Assembly (NCBI GenBank): GCA_964526035.1
Contig: CAZGKE010000005.1
Span: 1 to 47,570 of the forward strand
Source of the DNA: DAOMOD01 sp964526035
GTDB taxonomy: Bacteria > Pseudomonadota > Gammaproteobacteria > Xanthomonadales > BPKI01
Length of the DNA stretch: 47,570 bases
Direction: 5' to 3'
In this document: piece after piece, positions 14,929 through 23,864 of the stretch
Numbering within the stretch: the stretch's first letter is position 1
Layout: every line of letters starts with the position of its first letter
Position numbers and translations under genes: made by a program
The notes under the pieces: model-generated
Databases searched by the model: none
Seen by the model: the letters and a program-made list of their open reading frames with translations, nothing else
Told to the model about the DNA's origin: nothing

Positions 14929-16920
14929 TCACTCCGGGGTGACTGCGCGTCGCGGCCGGTAGCCCCGAATCTTCTGGCGCAGTTCAGCGACGGCTTCCGC
15001 CGATGGATCGCTGGTTGCGTACCTGAGACCGATAAACCGTTTACGAAGTTCGTCAAGGGTCGATGCTTCATGCGGGAGACTGCGCGCTGCGCGCCCCAGC
15101 CATTCTTCCGGCCCTTCGTTGTGCCGCCGCGGTACGCCCGCCGCGGCCAGGCGCTTGCCGAGCAGCCGCCAGTGGCGCAGCAGCGGATCCTCGCTGCGGT
15201 GCGTGCCGCGCAGCGCCAGCGCCACCCAGGCCAGGGACAGGGTCGCGAATGCTGCCACCAGCGCCAGCCCCAGATCACGCCAGTTTGCGTCTGGCACGCC
15301 GAACGGGCGCAACACCTCGCGCTGGCGCAGCGCATTGAACTGCAACACCGCACTTACCCAACGATGACCGATCCAGTCGCCGACCTCGCCCAGCTGCGCC
15401 CACCAGGCGCGAGTGCGTTCACCTGCAGCGCGGCTTGCCGCGCCGAGGTCGCTGAATACGCGCTCCGGTGCGACCGCCGCGGTCGGATCGATACGCACCC
15501 ATCCCTCGCCGTCCAGCCACACCTCATTCCAGGCGTGGGCATCCGAATGCAGCACCAGCCAGTAGTCGCCGAGTGCGTTGTACTGACCGCCGAGATAGCC
15601 GGTGACCACGCGAGTGGGTATGCCCGCAGCGCGCATCAACACGGCAAACGCCGACGCATAGTGTTCGCAGAAGCCGTCGCGGGTCTCGAACAGGAAATCG
15701 TCGACCGAGTTGCGGCCCAGCAGGGGCGGGGCCAGCGAGTAGATGAAGACCTCGTTGAACCACGTGAGCGCGCGCCCGATGATGGCGCGATCGTCGCCGC
15801 CGTGTTCGCTTCGCCATTGCTGTCCAAGCGCCACGCTGCGCGGGTTGAAATCGGGCGGCAGATCCAGGGCCAGCTGGCGCCAGGTGGTGCGCAGTTCCGG
15901 CTCCATCCGATAGTTGATGGCTGAAACCAGTTCGTAGCGCTCCACCCGGCTCAAGGGATGCACAGAGCGCATCACGCGGTCCGAGCTCAGACGCAGTCCC
16001 TGTGGCGCCTCGAGCGGCACGTCCAGCGCCATCACCCATGACTGTTCAGTAGGCTCCAGCGTGATCTGGTAACGCACGGGCGTTCCCTGGGGTTCGAGTT
16101 CTCCGGCCTCGATGTTCCTCACCAGGTAGTTGAGCCGGGTCCAGGCGCGGCCGTCGAACTCCCAGAGAACCGGTCCCCGCCAGAAGCGCTGCTCCGGTGG
16201 CGGCATTCGCCCCTCGATCATGCTGACCCGGAACGCCGGAGACTCGTCGGCGAGCAGCAGACTCATGTCGCCAGGCGCCATGCGGTCGCTGACGCCGGTG
16301 CGTCCCGCGGCCGGGTCGAGCGGGGTGCCCCACAGTGGCGCACTCAGCCGCGGGACCAGCGCGAACAGAAACACTGTAAGCGGCAGGGCGAGAAGCGCGG
16401 CTGCCAGCGCAGGGCGCAGCCGCTGGCGCCAGGCGAGAGCGCCCTGGACGCGCCATCCCTGCACTTCGCCACGCGGCTCGGTGAACTCGCGCAGACCGGC
16501 GAAGATCAGCACTGCGCAGAATCCGACGTAGAGCGTGAGCGTGAGGCTCTCGGAGAACAGAAACTGCGTGAGCAGCACGAACAGGCTGAAAACAGCCACC
16601 AGGCGGGCGTCGCGGCGTCGCTCGCTCTCCATCAGCTTCAGCACCAGCATGGTAGCGAGGAGGGCGCTGCCGGCATTGCGTCCCACCAGGCTGCCGTAGT
16701 ACCAGCCGATCAGCAGCGTCATCCCGAGCACCAGCCCAAGCCGAACCAGTTTGGGAATGGCCACTCCCATGCGCTGACGCTGCAGCAGTCGCAAGAGCAC
16801 CATGGCCACCAGGCCGACCCCAAGCCACCAGGGAAGGCGGGCGAAATGGGGCGCCAGGCAGGCCAGCAGGATGATCGCCGCCCACAGGAATCCGCGGTGG
16901 CTGAGACGGGTCTCAGTCAT
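14929..16920 (-). CDS. tgpA: TgpA-type membrane transglutaminase (DUF3488 plus transglutaminase-like domain)
   Basis: This 663-residue inner-membrane protein has about six N-terminal membrane segments (DUF3488), a large periplasmic transglutaminase-like domain with the catalytic triad visible as GFCEHYASAF (Cys), SDAHAWNEVWL (His) and WVRIDPTAA (Asp), then one more membrane segment and a cytoplasmic tail. In Pseudomonas aeruginosa TgpA is a periplasmic transglutaminase needed for growth. The gene overlaps the DUF58 gene by eight bases and belongs to the widespread MoxR-DUF58-transglutaminase operon. Confidence 0.95.
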   Translation of the reverse strand: MTETRLSHRGFLWAAIILLACLAPHFARLPWWLGVGLVAMVLLRLLQRQRMGVAIPKLVRLGLVLGMTLLIGWYYGSLVGRNAGSALLATMLVLKLMESERRRDARLVAVFSLFVLLTQFLFSESLTLTLYVGFCAVLIFAGLREFTEPRGEVQGWRVQGALAWRQRLRPALAAALLALPLTVFLFALVPRLSAPLWGTPLDPAAGRTGVSDRMAPGDMSLLLADESPAFRVSMIEGRMPPPEQRFWRGPVLWEFDGRAWTRLNYLVRNIEAGELEPQGTPVRYQITLEPTEQSWVMALDVPLEAPQGLRLSSDRVMRSVHPLSRVERYELVSAINYRMEPELRTTWRQLALDLPPDFNPRSVALGQQWRSEHGGDDRAIIGRALTWFNEVFIYSLAPPLLGRNSVDDFLFETRDGFCEHYASAFAVLMRAAGIPTRVVTGYLGGQYNALGDYWLVLHSDAHAWNEVWLDGEGWVRIDPTAAVAPERVFSDLGAASRAAGERTRAWWAQLGEVGDWIGHRWVSAVLQFNALRQREVLRPFGVPDANWRDLGLALVAAFATLSLAWVALALRGTHRSEDPLLRHWRLLGKRLAAAGVPRRHNEGPEEWLGRAARSLPHEASTLDELRKRFIGLRYATSDPSAEAVAELRQKIRGYRPRRAVTPE

Positions 16921-17920
16921 CGTCGCCTCCTGCGCGTGGCATCAATGCCAGCGCGCGCAGGCACTGCTCACAGAATTGCTGCCCGTGCCCGGGTCCGATC
17001 ACCTGGTCGGGGAGGCGCAGCAGAAACGCGGAATCACTGCTTCGCGCATCGAGTACCCAGCGCGTGAGCCTGGCGATGCGCGCTTCGTGATCGAGCCCCT
17101 GCAGGCGATCGAAATCGAACACGAGCAGATCACCACGGGTATCACGGAAGTCCTTGCTGAGCAGTCGATCGGCCCGGGCGCTCGCCTTCCACGCCACCAG
17201 GCGCAGCGGGTCGGAACGCTGGTGATCGCGGATGCCCTCCAGCTCCTCCCCTTCGCGGCGCCGCAGCGCGGCGCCGCTGCCGGCGCCGTCCGGCAGCGGC
17301 GGGGCTCCGGCCTCGGCGCGCGGATAGACCAGCAGCGAGCAGTCCGGGTGCACCCAGCTCCAGGCCACGAACAGTCCAAAGGGGATTTCGGTGTCGACCC
17401 GCAGTCGCCCCAGCTTCAGCCAGCCGCGACGCGAGGTGGCCACTTCGAGATGCGCAGCCGAAACACCGTCGGCGGCGACATGAATCTCGTCGCGGGAAAT
17501 ACCGCGCGAGATTCTCACGCCCTGCCGCGACCTGCCGTCCGCGGCACCGAGACTGACCTTGACGCGCATGGGATGACCGGCGTGAACCGCGTCAGCGTCA
17601 ACGCGATGGACAGTCAGGCGATTCAGGTTGCGAAACGTCTGGTGCAGACTGACGTGGGCGATCGCCGCTATCAGGAAGGTCAGAAGCAGCGCCGGGTTGT
17701 TGGTGTAGTTCAGCCCGGCCAGCAGCATGCCCACCGCAACCACGCTGAAGAACATGCCGAACCCGGTGGGGAGGATATAGATGCGCTTGCGATGCAGGGT
17801 CAGTGGCAGCGGTTCCGGCGCGCGCAGGCGGGTCAGCGCTGGCAGACGCCGCTCGACCCAGGCCAGCAGGCGTACCCGCCAATGACTGTTCCTCGTCTTC
17901 ACCTCAGTCCACGGCGACAT
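16913..17920 (-). CDS. DUF58 domain protein
   Basis: This 335-residue protein has two membrane segments near residues 50-95 (ILPTGFGMFFSVVAVGMLLAG and NPALLLTFLIAAIAH) and a C-terminal DUF58 von Willebrand-A-like domain with GEELEGIRDHQRSDPLRLVAWKASAR. Members are encoded with MoxR ATPases, which are thought to act as chaperones for the VWA-like partner. Here the gene overlaps moxR on one side and tgpA on the other, so the three are surely co-expressed. The exact job is unknown. Confidence 0.93.
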   Translation of the reverse strand: MSPWTEVKTRNSHWRVRLLAWVERRLPALTRLRAPEPLPLTLHRKRIYILPTGFGMFFSVVAVGMLLAGLNYTNNPALLLTFLIAAIAHVSLHQTFRNLNRLTVHRVDADAVHAGHPMRVKVSLGAADGRSRQGVRISRGISRDEIHVAADGVSAAHLEVATSRRGWLKLGRLRVDTEIPFGLFVAWSWVHPDCSLLVYPRAEAGAPPLPDGAGSGAALRRREGEELEGIRDHQRSDPLRLVAWKASARADRLLSKDFRDTRGDLLVFDFDRLQGLDHEARIARLTRWVLDARSSDSAFLLRLPDQVIGPGHGQQFCEQCLRALALMPRAGGDDD

Positions 17921-18848
17921 CGTCCAGCAGGCGCCGGGCGAGGGTGTCGCGATCGGCGCCGGTTTCGCCGCCGGGAATCAGCCGATGCGCGGCGACCGCC
18001 ACGAACACCGCCTGCACGTCTTCGGGCAGGACGAAACCGCGCCCCGCGGTGAGCGCCCAGGCACGCGCGGCGGCAAGCAGGGCCAGTCCGGCGCGCGGCG
18101 ACAGGCCGACACGGATTTCCGGGTGGCGTCTGCTCGCTTCAAGCAGATTCAGGACGTAATCGACCAGCGCGTTGCTGGTGGTGATTCCGGCGACCGATTC
18201 CTGAAGCGCGCGCACGCGTTCGGCGTCAAGGAACGGCTGCAGGCCGACCAGCATGCGTCGCCTGTCCGGCTGGGTCAGCATGAGGTGTTCGGCCTTGCGG
18301 TCCGGGTACCCGAGGCCGATGCGCAGCAGGAATCGGTCGAGCTGCGAGTCGGGAAGAGGGAAGGTCCCGGCCAGATCCACTGGATTCTGCGTAGCCACCA
18401 CGAAAAAGGGCTGCGGCAGCGGGTGGCTGATACCGTCCACCGTCACCTGGCCTTCGGCCATGGCTTCGAGCAGCGCGCTCTGGGTCTTCGGCGTTGCCCG
18501 ATTGATTTCATCGCCGAGCACGAGCTGGGCGAAGATCGGGCCAGGATGAAAGTTGAAGCCGACCTGATCGCGATCGTAGACGGACACTCCGAGAATGTCC
18601 GAGGGCAGCAGGTCGGACGTAAACTGCACGCGCTGGAAGCTGAGTCCGACGCTGGCGGCCAGCGCGTGGGCAAGCGTGGTCTTGCCGACACCAGGCAGAT
18701 CCTCGATCAGCAGGTGCCCGCCAGCCAGCAGCGACGTGAACGCGAGGCGCACCTCGTGCGGCTTGCCGAGCACGATGCGATTGGTCTGCTCGATGGCGCC
18801 AGCGAGCGCTTCGAGCTGTCGGGAGTCGGGATGCGGCGAATCAGCCAT
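17904..18848 (-). CDS. MoxR-family AAA+ ATPase
   Basis: This 314-residue ATPase shows Walker A in EDLPGVGKTTLAHAL, Walker B in LVLGDEINRATPKTQ, the sensor region FFVVATQNPVDLAGTFPLPDSQLDRF and the MoxR C-terminal helical domain. It probably remodels or activates the DUF58 partner encoded downstream, overlapping it by 17 bases. I chose MADSPHPDSRQ at 18848: the upstream extension to 18893 would place the start codon before the TACACT -10 box at 18884-18879. Confidence 0.95.
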   Translation of the reverse strand: MADSPHPDSRQLEALAGAIEQTNRIVLGKPHEVRLAFTSLLAGGHLLIEDLPGVGKTTLAHALAASVGLSFQRVQFTSDLLPSDILGVSVYDRDQVGFNFHPGPIFAQLVLGDEINRATPKTQSALLEAMAEGQVTVDGISHPLPQPFFVVATQNPVDLAGTFPLPDSQLDRFLLRIGLGYPDRKAEHLMLTQPDRRRMLVGLQPFLDAERVRALQESVAGITTSNALVDYVLNLLEASRRHPEIRVGLSPRAGLALLAAARAWALTAGRGFVLPEDVQAVFVAVAAHRLIPGGETGADRDTLARRLLDDVAVD

Positions 18849-18878
18849 GGAGTCGAAACAGAATGTGAACCAACGGGC

Positions 18879-18884
18879 AGTGTA
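18879..18884 (-). promoter_or_regulatory. Candidate -10 box of the moxR-DUF58-tgpA operon
   Basis: TACACT on the minus strand lies 30 bases before the proposed moxR start at 18848. An ATTCAA sits about 18 bp further upstream as a weak -35 candidate. Confidence 0.45.
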
Positions 18885-18930
18885 GCCTTCCATTGGTGAG
18901 GATTGAATCGATGAAGCCTTTGATCACGGC

Positions 18931-20802
18931 ATGACTGCCCGCAGCACCTTCTGGTGGCTGTGGGCGGCGCTGCTGGCAGTCAAGCTGGGGCTGGCGGCCA
19001 CGCTGGAGCTGTTCGGTGACGAGGCCTTCTACACTTGGGAAAGTCGGCACCTGGCGGCCGCCTACAGCGACCTGCCTGCTCTGACCGCATGGCTGATCGC
19101 GGCGGGTCGAGAACTGCTGGGCGACCACGTACTGGGAATCCGCGTGCCGTTCCTGGCGCTTGCGGCGCTGCTGCCGTTCCTGGTGCTGCGCCTGGGTCGT
19201 CGCTGGGCGGGCGAGGAGGATGCGTGGCGCGCAGCGCTGCTGGCGCTGCTGCTGCCGCTGTGCGCCAGTCTGGGGGTGCTGGCGCTTCCCGATGCGGCCC
19301 TGCTGGTGCTCGCGCTGCTCGCCCTGGACAGTTTCGACCGTTCGCTGCGCGACAACAGCATCCGCTGGTGGCTGGCGACCGGTTTCTGGGTGGCGTTGGG
19401 CCTCAACGTGCATTTCCGCTTTCTGGTCCCGGTGGCGGCGGCGCTGCTGGTGCTGTTGTTCAGTCCCAGGGCGCGCCCCGCATGGCGCTCGCCCGGCCTG
19501 TGGCTCGCCTTTTTTATCGCTGCAATGGGACTGGTGCCGCAGGTGCTTTACCACATCGATAGCCGCGGCGTGGCGCTGGGCTTCCAGTTCGTCGAGCGGC
19601 ACCCCTGGTCGTTCCAGTGGCAGGGCCTTCTGCATCTGCCGGTGCAGGCGCTGGTGACCACACCTCTCCTCTATCTGGGACTGCTGCTGTCGTTGTTTGC
19701 CGTACTTCGCGGTCGCCCTTCCGCGGCCCCCCGTGACCTTCTGCTGGCGTTTGCCGGCCTGCCGATTCTGATCTACATGGTGGGCGCGCTGTTTGCCGAC
19801 AATGCGCGCACCAACTTCCACTGGCCTCTCATCGGCTACCTGCCGCTGCTGCCGGTGCTGCCGCTGTGGTGGCGTTCGGCCACAGCGGCATGGCCGGCGG
19901 CCGTGCGTGGCGGCGTGCTTGCCGCGACACTGGGCATGGCGCTGGCCGGGTCCGCCGTGGCACTTGGCTACCTGGCGCTGGCCGCGCGATCACCCTGGAC
20001 CGCGGCGCTCGCCAATTACAAGGCTTTCCCCTCCAATCTGACCGGCTGGCGCGAGGCCGCCGAATCGGCATGGCGCCAGCTCGAGCGTCCGGAACTCGCC
20101 GGAGCCGACCTGTTGGCCGACAACTTCATGATCGGCGCCCAGCTGGAGTTCGAACTGGGTGGCGTGTGGCCGGTGTATGTGCTCGATCACGCTCGCAATC
20201 ACCACCATGGTCGTGCTGCGCAGCTCGCGCAGTGGGGGCGCGATGAGCGTGGATGGCGTGAACATGGTGCCAGCCGCGCATTGCTGGTCGTTGAAGACAC
20301 CGCGGTGGGTCTCAAGGATCGACCGTCCTGGTACCACGAACTGTGTGCGCGACTCGGCAACATGCGTCTGCTCGGCGAGCGGTCTCTGTTCGCCGGCCGG
20401 CGGCGGTTCCTTTACTTTCTCGTCGAGCAGTCCAGCGACGCGGCGGACGGACACTGCGAGATTCCGGCGCTTGCCTATATCGACCTTCCCGAGAAACACG
20501 AGGTGCTTCGCTCCAGGCCCTTGCGTCTGAGTGGCTGGGCGATCCAGGACGGCGTTGGAATCCGCTCGGTGCAGGTGCTGATTGATGGGAAAGAGGTTGC
20601 GGTCGCGGACTACGGAGTGCCGACCCCCGGTGTGCATGCACAGTGGCCGTTCTCCACCGACCCCAATCACCCCGATGTTGGTTTCACCGCAGACCTCGAC
20701 CTGTCATCGCTGGCGCCAGGTCGCTACCGTATCGCGCTGCGGCTGACCGGAAGGGATGGCTCGGTGCGTGAGTTCCCCGAGGAATCTCTGGTGGTCCGAT
20801 AG
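18931..20802 (+). CDS. GT39-type membrane glycosyltransferase with C-terminal Ig-like extension
   Basis: This 623-residue GT-C glycosyltransferase resembles the protein O-mannosyltransferase/ArnT superfamily. The catalytic loop FGDEAFYTWESRHL near residues 28-41 carries the conserved acidic residues, followed by about ten membrane segments to residue 360. The periplasmic part contains NLTGWREAAESAW and DNFMIGAQLEFEL. The last 100 residues (LAYIDLPEKHEVLRSRPLRLSGWAIQDGVGIRSVQVLIDG...) look like an Ig-like carbohydrate- or surface-binding domain seen in some surface-polysaccharide enzymes. The donor should be a polyprenyl-linked sugar; the acceptor is unknown. It is divergent from moxR. Confidence 0.88.
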   Translation: MTARSTFWWLWAALLAVKLGLAATLELFGDEAFYTWESRHLAAAYSDLPALTAWLIAAGRELLGDHVLGIRVPFLALAALLPFLVLRLGRRWAGEEDAWRAALLALLLPLCASLGVLALPDAALLVLALLALDSFDRSLRDNSIRWWLATGFWVALGLNVHFRFLVPVAAALLVLLFSPRARPAWRSPGLWLAFFIAAMGLVPQVLYHIDSRGVALGFQFVERHPWSFQWQGLLHLPVQALVTTPLLYLGLLLSLFAVLRGRPSAAPRDLLLAFAGLPILIYMVGALFADNARTNFHWPLIGYLPLLPVLPLWWRSATAAWPAAVRGGVLAATLGMALAGSAVALGYLALAARSPWTAALANYKAFPSNLTGWREAAESAWRQLERPELAGADLLADNFMIGAQLEFELGGVWPVYVLDHARNHHHGRAAQLAQWGRDERGWREHGASRALLVVEDTAVGLKDRPSWYHELCARLGNMRLLGERSLFAGRRRFLYFLVEQSSDAADGHCEIPALAYIDLPEKHEVLRSRPLRLSGWAIQDGVGIRSVQVLIDGKEVAVADYGVPTPGVHAQWPFSTDPNHPDVGFTADLDLSSLAPGRYRIALRLTGRDGSVREFPEESLVVR

Positions 20803-20938
20803 CGATGGGATCGTATTCCAGTCAGCATCCGGGCGTTCACATTCAGGGCGTTCTCCTGACGGTGCGCCGGTTGACATCTGCTCCACATTGCTCGCATCTA
20901 GTATCGGAGCAACCACGGACCGCTTCAAGGCAAGACTC

Positions 20939-21868
20939 ATGACTTCCCGTTGCCTCCGGATGCATCTGTTGCCGGCTCTCCTGGTCCTGGCGTGGACTCC
21001 TTCCGTGGCACAACAGAACGTCCTGTTCGTCCGGGGCGCCGATCGCTCCGGCGGATTCCTTGAAGCGGGCAACGACGCCGAGCGCACCGAACAGCTCGCC
21101 GACATCTTCAACATGAGCACGTCCGGTGGAAACCACGGCTGGGGCGAACTCCGCCAGGCGCTGGAGGCCGACGGTTACACGGTTGAGCAGATCACCGAGC
21201 AGGCCGAGAACCAGAGCGGTCCTTCGCAGGGAATCGCGGTATCGTTCGAGCAGATGGATCTCTCGCAATATGACGTCATCGTGCTCGGCTCCAACAATGC
21301 CGTCTATGACACGGCCGGCATCGACGCGCTGGAAAACTGGATTCGCGCCGGCGGCGGCGCCCTGTTCATTTCGGATGCCAACTTCGGCAGCGACTGGGCC
21401 GATGCGCCTGATTCCGACCAGCAGTTCCTGGATCGATTCGGTCTGGTGATGAACCAGGATCAGGGGACTTATTCGCTGCGCCGCAGCAGCGGGGACTTCG
21501 CAGTGCCCGACCACCCGATCCTGGTCGGCGTGGACGAATTCGATGGCGAAGGCGTTTCGCCTGTTGTTGCCGTCGATCAGGGAACGGTGCTGGTGGGTGC
21601 CAAGGACAACACCCGCGTCAACGAGCCCCCTTTCGGTGCCAACAACCAGGGCCAGAGCCGTGCGGTCACGCCGCTGGACGCTGCACTTCTGGTGCTTGAA
21701 GCGGATGCCGGACGCCTTGCCGGGCACTTCGACCGCAACACCTTTTTCAACCTCAACGGCGCCGGGACCAGCATCCATCGTTTCGACAACATGACCTACG
21801 CGCTCAACCTGTTTGCCTGGCTCGCCAACCGCGACCTCGACAGCGTCTTTGCCGACGGCTTCGAATAG
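20939..21868 (+). CDS. Secreted protein with amidotransferase-like fold and C-terminal DGFE tail
   Basis: This 309-residue exported protein has a signal peptide (MHLLPALLVLAWTPSVAQ). The body resembles the class-I glutamine-amidotransferase-like fold of ThuA/DUF4350 proteins: NVLFVRGADRSGGFLEAGND, then YDVIVLGSNNAVYDTAGIDALENWIRAGGGALFISDANFG. No catalytic cysteine is evident at the expected nucleophile position, so enzymatic activity is doubtful. The chain ends DSVFADGFE, a tail shared with two other secreted proteins in this window. The frame opens earlier, but the ATG at 20939 is the first one giving a signal peptide. A TTGACA occurs at 20871, with TAGTAT 22 bp later, too far for a standard promoter. 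Confidence 0.82.
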   Translation: MTSRCLRMHLLPALLVLAWTPSVAQQNVLFVRGADRSGGFLEAGNDAERTEQLADIFNMSTSGGNHGWGELRQALEADGYTVEQITEQAENQSGPSQGIAVSFEQMDLSQYDVIVLGSNNAVYDTAGIDALENWIRAGGGALFISDANFGSDWADAPDSDQQFLDRFGLVMNQDQGTYSLRRSSGDFAVPDHPILVGVDEFDGEGVSPVVAVDQGTVLVGAKDNTRVNEPPFGANNQGQSRAVTPLDAALLVLEADAGRLAGHFDRNTFFNLNGAGTSIHRFDNMTYALNLFAWLANRDLDSVFADGFE

Positions 21869-21872
21869 GTCG

Positions 21873-21925
21873 CCGACCCGCAAAGATCGGAGGCTGCCAG
21901 CACATACAGCTGCGTCGCGGGTCGG
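21873..21925. terminator. Long-loop inverted repeat between convergent genes
   Basis: CCGACCCGC (21873-21881) and GCGGGTCGG (21917-21925) are perfectly complementary over nine bases with a 35-base loop. The element lies between two converging genes and could act in termination or RNA end protection; no T run is present. Confidence 0.3.
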
Positions 21926-21930
21926 GTCGA

Positions 21931-22515
21931 TCAGGGTACAGCGATGCCCGCCTGGCGCAGCAGACGGCACAGGCCGATCAAGGGCAGGCCGATCAGCGCG
22001 GTGGGGTCTTCGCTTTGCACGGCATCGAAGAGGCTGATGCCGAGGCTCTCGACCTTGAAGCTGCCGGCGCAGTCGACCGCCGGTTCCCGCGCCAGATAGC
22101 GTTCTATCTCTTCACCGTCGAGGGGGCGCAACAGCACCTCGGTACGGTCGCTCCAGGAAGCGCGGAAGCCGTCGCTGACGCGCACGACGCTGACCGAGGT
22201 GTGGAACGCAATGCGTTGGCCGGCGCACAGCCTGAGCTGTTCGGCGGCACGCTCCACGCTTCCGGGTTTGCCCAGGGCGCGCCCGCCAAGGTCAGCGGTC
22301 TGGTCGGAGCCGATCACGCAAGCTTCGGGAAAGCGGGCAGCAACGGCGTCGGCCTTGGCTTCGGCGAGCCGCAGCGCGAGCTGCCCCGGCGCTTCGTCGG
22401 GATGCTGGCTTTCGTCGATGTCCGGACTGAGCGCGCGGAACGGCAGGCCGAGGCGCTTGAGAAGTGCCGCACGATACGGCGATCCCGAGGCCAGAATCAG
22501 ATCCATGTCAGTCAT
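21931..22515 (-). CDS. maf: Maf-family nucleoside triphosphate pyrophosphatase (YceF type)
   Basis: This 194-residue housecleaning pyrophosphatase hydrolyses non-canonical nucleotides; the YceF subgroup prefers 7-methyl-GTP. It shows the N-terminal motif LILASGSPYRAALLKRLGLPF, the DESQHPDEAPGQLALRLAEAKA segment, SDQTADLGG and the C-terminal GLPLIGLCRLL. Two in-frame ATGs (22515 and 22506) could start it; the first overlaps the upstream gene by eight bases. In many gammaproteobacteria this gene lies beside yceD-rpmF, as here, but on the opposite strand. Confidence 0.94.
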   Translation of the reverse strand: MTDMDLILASGSPYRAALLKRLGLPFRALSPDIDESQHPDEAPGQLALRLAEAKADAVAARFPEACVIGSDQTADLGGRALGKPGSVERAAEQLRLCAGQRIAFHTSVSVVRVSDGFRASWSDRTEVLLRPLDGEEIERYLAREPAVDCAGSFKVESLGISLFDAVQSEDPTALIGLPLIGLCRLLRQAGIAVP

Positions 22516-23071
22516 GGTTGCCCGGGCGGCGCGCTTCAGGCGGCGCCTCGACCAGACCAGAGGTGGCTTCGCAGGCCTGTTCCAGGTCGCGTCCGGCGGC
22601 GACCAGCTGCGCCAGATGCGTGGCCAGGCGTTCGCGCGAACGAGCCACCGATGTCAGCGCCTCGTCAAGCGCCTGCTGGGTGGCCTCGGTACCGTGGCGC
22701 TGGATCCACAGGCGATGTTCGAGCACGTCGCGCAGCGCCAGCCGTACCTGTTCGCCGGAATCCAGCGAGGCCATCGCCACGGCGCTGATGTCGGCTGGAA
22801 CCTGGCCCACCACGTCCTGCAGGGAATGCATGCGTCGGCGGCATTCATGCAGCTGGGCCTCCAAGCCGTCGATTTCGTCGAGCAGACTGGCCAGCGTGGT
22901 CTGCCGGCGCATCCACCCACGATGGCGCAGCCACCAGACCAGCAGCAGCAGGGTCACGCCGACGAGCAGGGCGAGCAGCAGTTCCAAATGGGCGGGTTCG
23001 GGTCGTCGGCGGGCCGGGATTCGCCAGTCTGCCCGACGCGGCGCGCGCCCGCAAAGCCTGCGCGAAAACAC
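22508..23071 (-). CDS. Small membrane-anchored coiled-coil protein, unknown
   Basis: I do not recognise this 187-residue protein. One membrane segment near residues 29-48 (LELLLALLVGVTLLLLVWWL) is followed by a basic RHRGWMRR stretch and a long helical, probably cytoplasmic, domain with coiled-coil character (LDEIDGLEAQLHECRRRMHSLQ, ALTSVARSRERLATHLAQLVAAG). The start is uncertain: the ATG at 23071 gives a very basic N-terminus, while a TTG at 22987 lies right before the membrane helix. Its stop overlaps the maf start, and it diverges from yceD with only 55 bp between the start codons. Confidence 0.65.
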   Translation of the reverse strand: MFSRRLCGRAPRRADWRIPARRRPEPAHLELLLALLVGVTLLLLVWWLRHRGWMRRQTTLASLLDEIDGLEAQLHECRRRMHSLQDVVGQVPADISAVAMASLDSGEQVRLALRDVLEHRLWIQRHGTEATQQALDEALTSVARSRERLATHLAQLVAAGRDLEQACEATSGLVEAPPEARRPGNHD

Positions 23072-23088
23072 GAGCAGGGACTTATTCC

Positions 23089-23117
23089 TTGACGCTTGTC
23101 GGCGCCGACCCTATCAT
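23089..23117 (+). promoter_or_regulatory. Strong sigma-70 promoter of yceD-rpmF
   Basis: TTGACG (23089-23094) and TATCAT (23112-23117) are separated by exactly 17 bp. The yceD ATG at 23127 is only nine bases after the -10 box, so the mRNA would have almost no 5' leader. Confidence 0.8.
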
Positions 23118-23126
23118 CGCGCGCCC

Positions 23127-23639
23127 ATGTCTGCCGGCCTGCCCGATCGAGTGGACGCCTGGCGGATGGTGGCGCAGCGCAGATTGTTCTCGGGCGCAGC
23201 GCCGCTGGCGCAGATGTCCAGGCTTCGCGACCTCCTCGCCGATGCTGTCGGCGACGCCCGCTATGAAATCGAGTTCGGCACCGACGAGTTTTCGTGGCCG
23301 TTCGCGGCGGTGAGGGTCACCACCGAGCTGCATCTGACGTGCCAGCGTACGTTCGAGGTGTTTGCGCTGCCGATAGAACTGGACAGTCGCCTGGGTCTGA
23401 TTCGCGACGAGCGCGAAGAAGCCGCGCTGCCGCCGGGCTACGAAGCCCTGCTGGTGCCGGAGGACGGCCACCTGGCGCCGCTCGACCTGATCGAGGACGA
23501 GCTGCTGTTGCAGGTGCCGGTGGCACCCCTGTCGCCGGGTGGGCCGGAGGATGGACAGGCGGTGTGGAGCACCGGCGAGGCTGAAGACGGCGGGCGCGAG
23601 AATCCCTTCACAGCCCTCAAGGACTGGAAGAAGCTTTAG
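23127..23639 (+). CDS. yceD: YceD/DUF177 family protein
   Basis: This 170-residue protein belongs to the YceD (DUF177) family, which is encoded before rpmF in most bacteria and has been linked to 23S rRNA metabolism. Recognisable parts are FGTDEFSWPFAAVRVTTELHLTCQRTFEVF with the conserved cysteine, the acidic LIEDELLLQVPVAPL segment and the C-terminal NPFTALKDWKKL. The start at 23127 is right downstream of a consensus promoter and lacks room for a ribosome-binding site. rpmF follows after 24 bases. Confidence 0.93.
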   Translation: MSAGLPDRVDAWRMVAQRRLFSGAAPLAQMSRLRDLLADAVGDARYEIEFGTDEFSWPFAAVRVTTELHLTCQRTFEVFALPIELDSRLGLIRDEREEAALPPGYEALLVPEDGHLAPLDLIEDELLLQVPVAPLSPGGPEDGQAVWSTGEAEDGGRENPFTALKDWKKL

Positions 23640-23663
23640 ACTATTGTTTTTCGGAGTAATGAA

Positions 23664-23864
23664 ATGGCTGTCCAGAAAAGTCGTAAATCGCCGTCGAAGC
23701 GCGGCATGCGTCGTTCCCATGACGCGCTGAAGTCGGCGCAGCTGTCGACCGACCCGACCACCGGTGAAACCCATCTGCGTCACCACATCACCGCCGATGG
23801 CTTCTATCGTGGTCGCAAGGTCATCGAAGTGAAGAGCGCCGTCGCGGAAGACGACGAGGACTGA
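23664..23864 (+). CDS. rpmF: 50S ribosomal protein L32
   Basis: This 66-residue ribosomal protein has the invariant N-terminus MAVQKSRKSPSKRGMRRSHD and the later HHITADGFYRGRKV. It is in the usual operon with yceD. In most relatives plsX follows; here 242 bp without a gene (23865-24106) lead to fabH. That gap contains only an 8-bp inverted repeat (TGAGCCGT/ACGGCTCA, 23944-23975) of unknown role. Confidence 0.98.
   Translation: MAVQKSRKSPSKRGMRRSHDALKSAQLSTDPTTGETHLRHHITADGFYRGRKVIEVKSAVAEDDED

Noticed and set aside
20871..20904. TTGACA and TAGTAT as a promoter for the gene at 20939
   Set aside because: The spacing is 22 bp, well outside the 16-19 bp range. The -35 match is perfect, but the pair cannot be supported.
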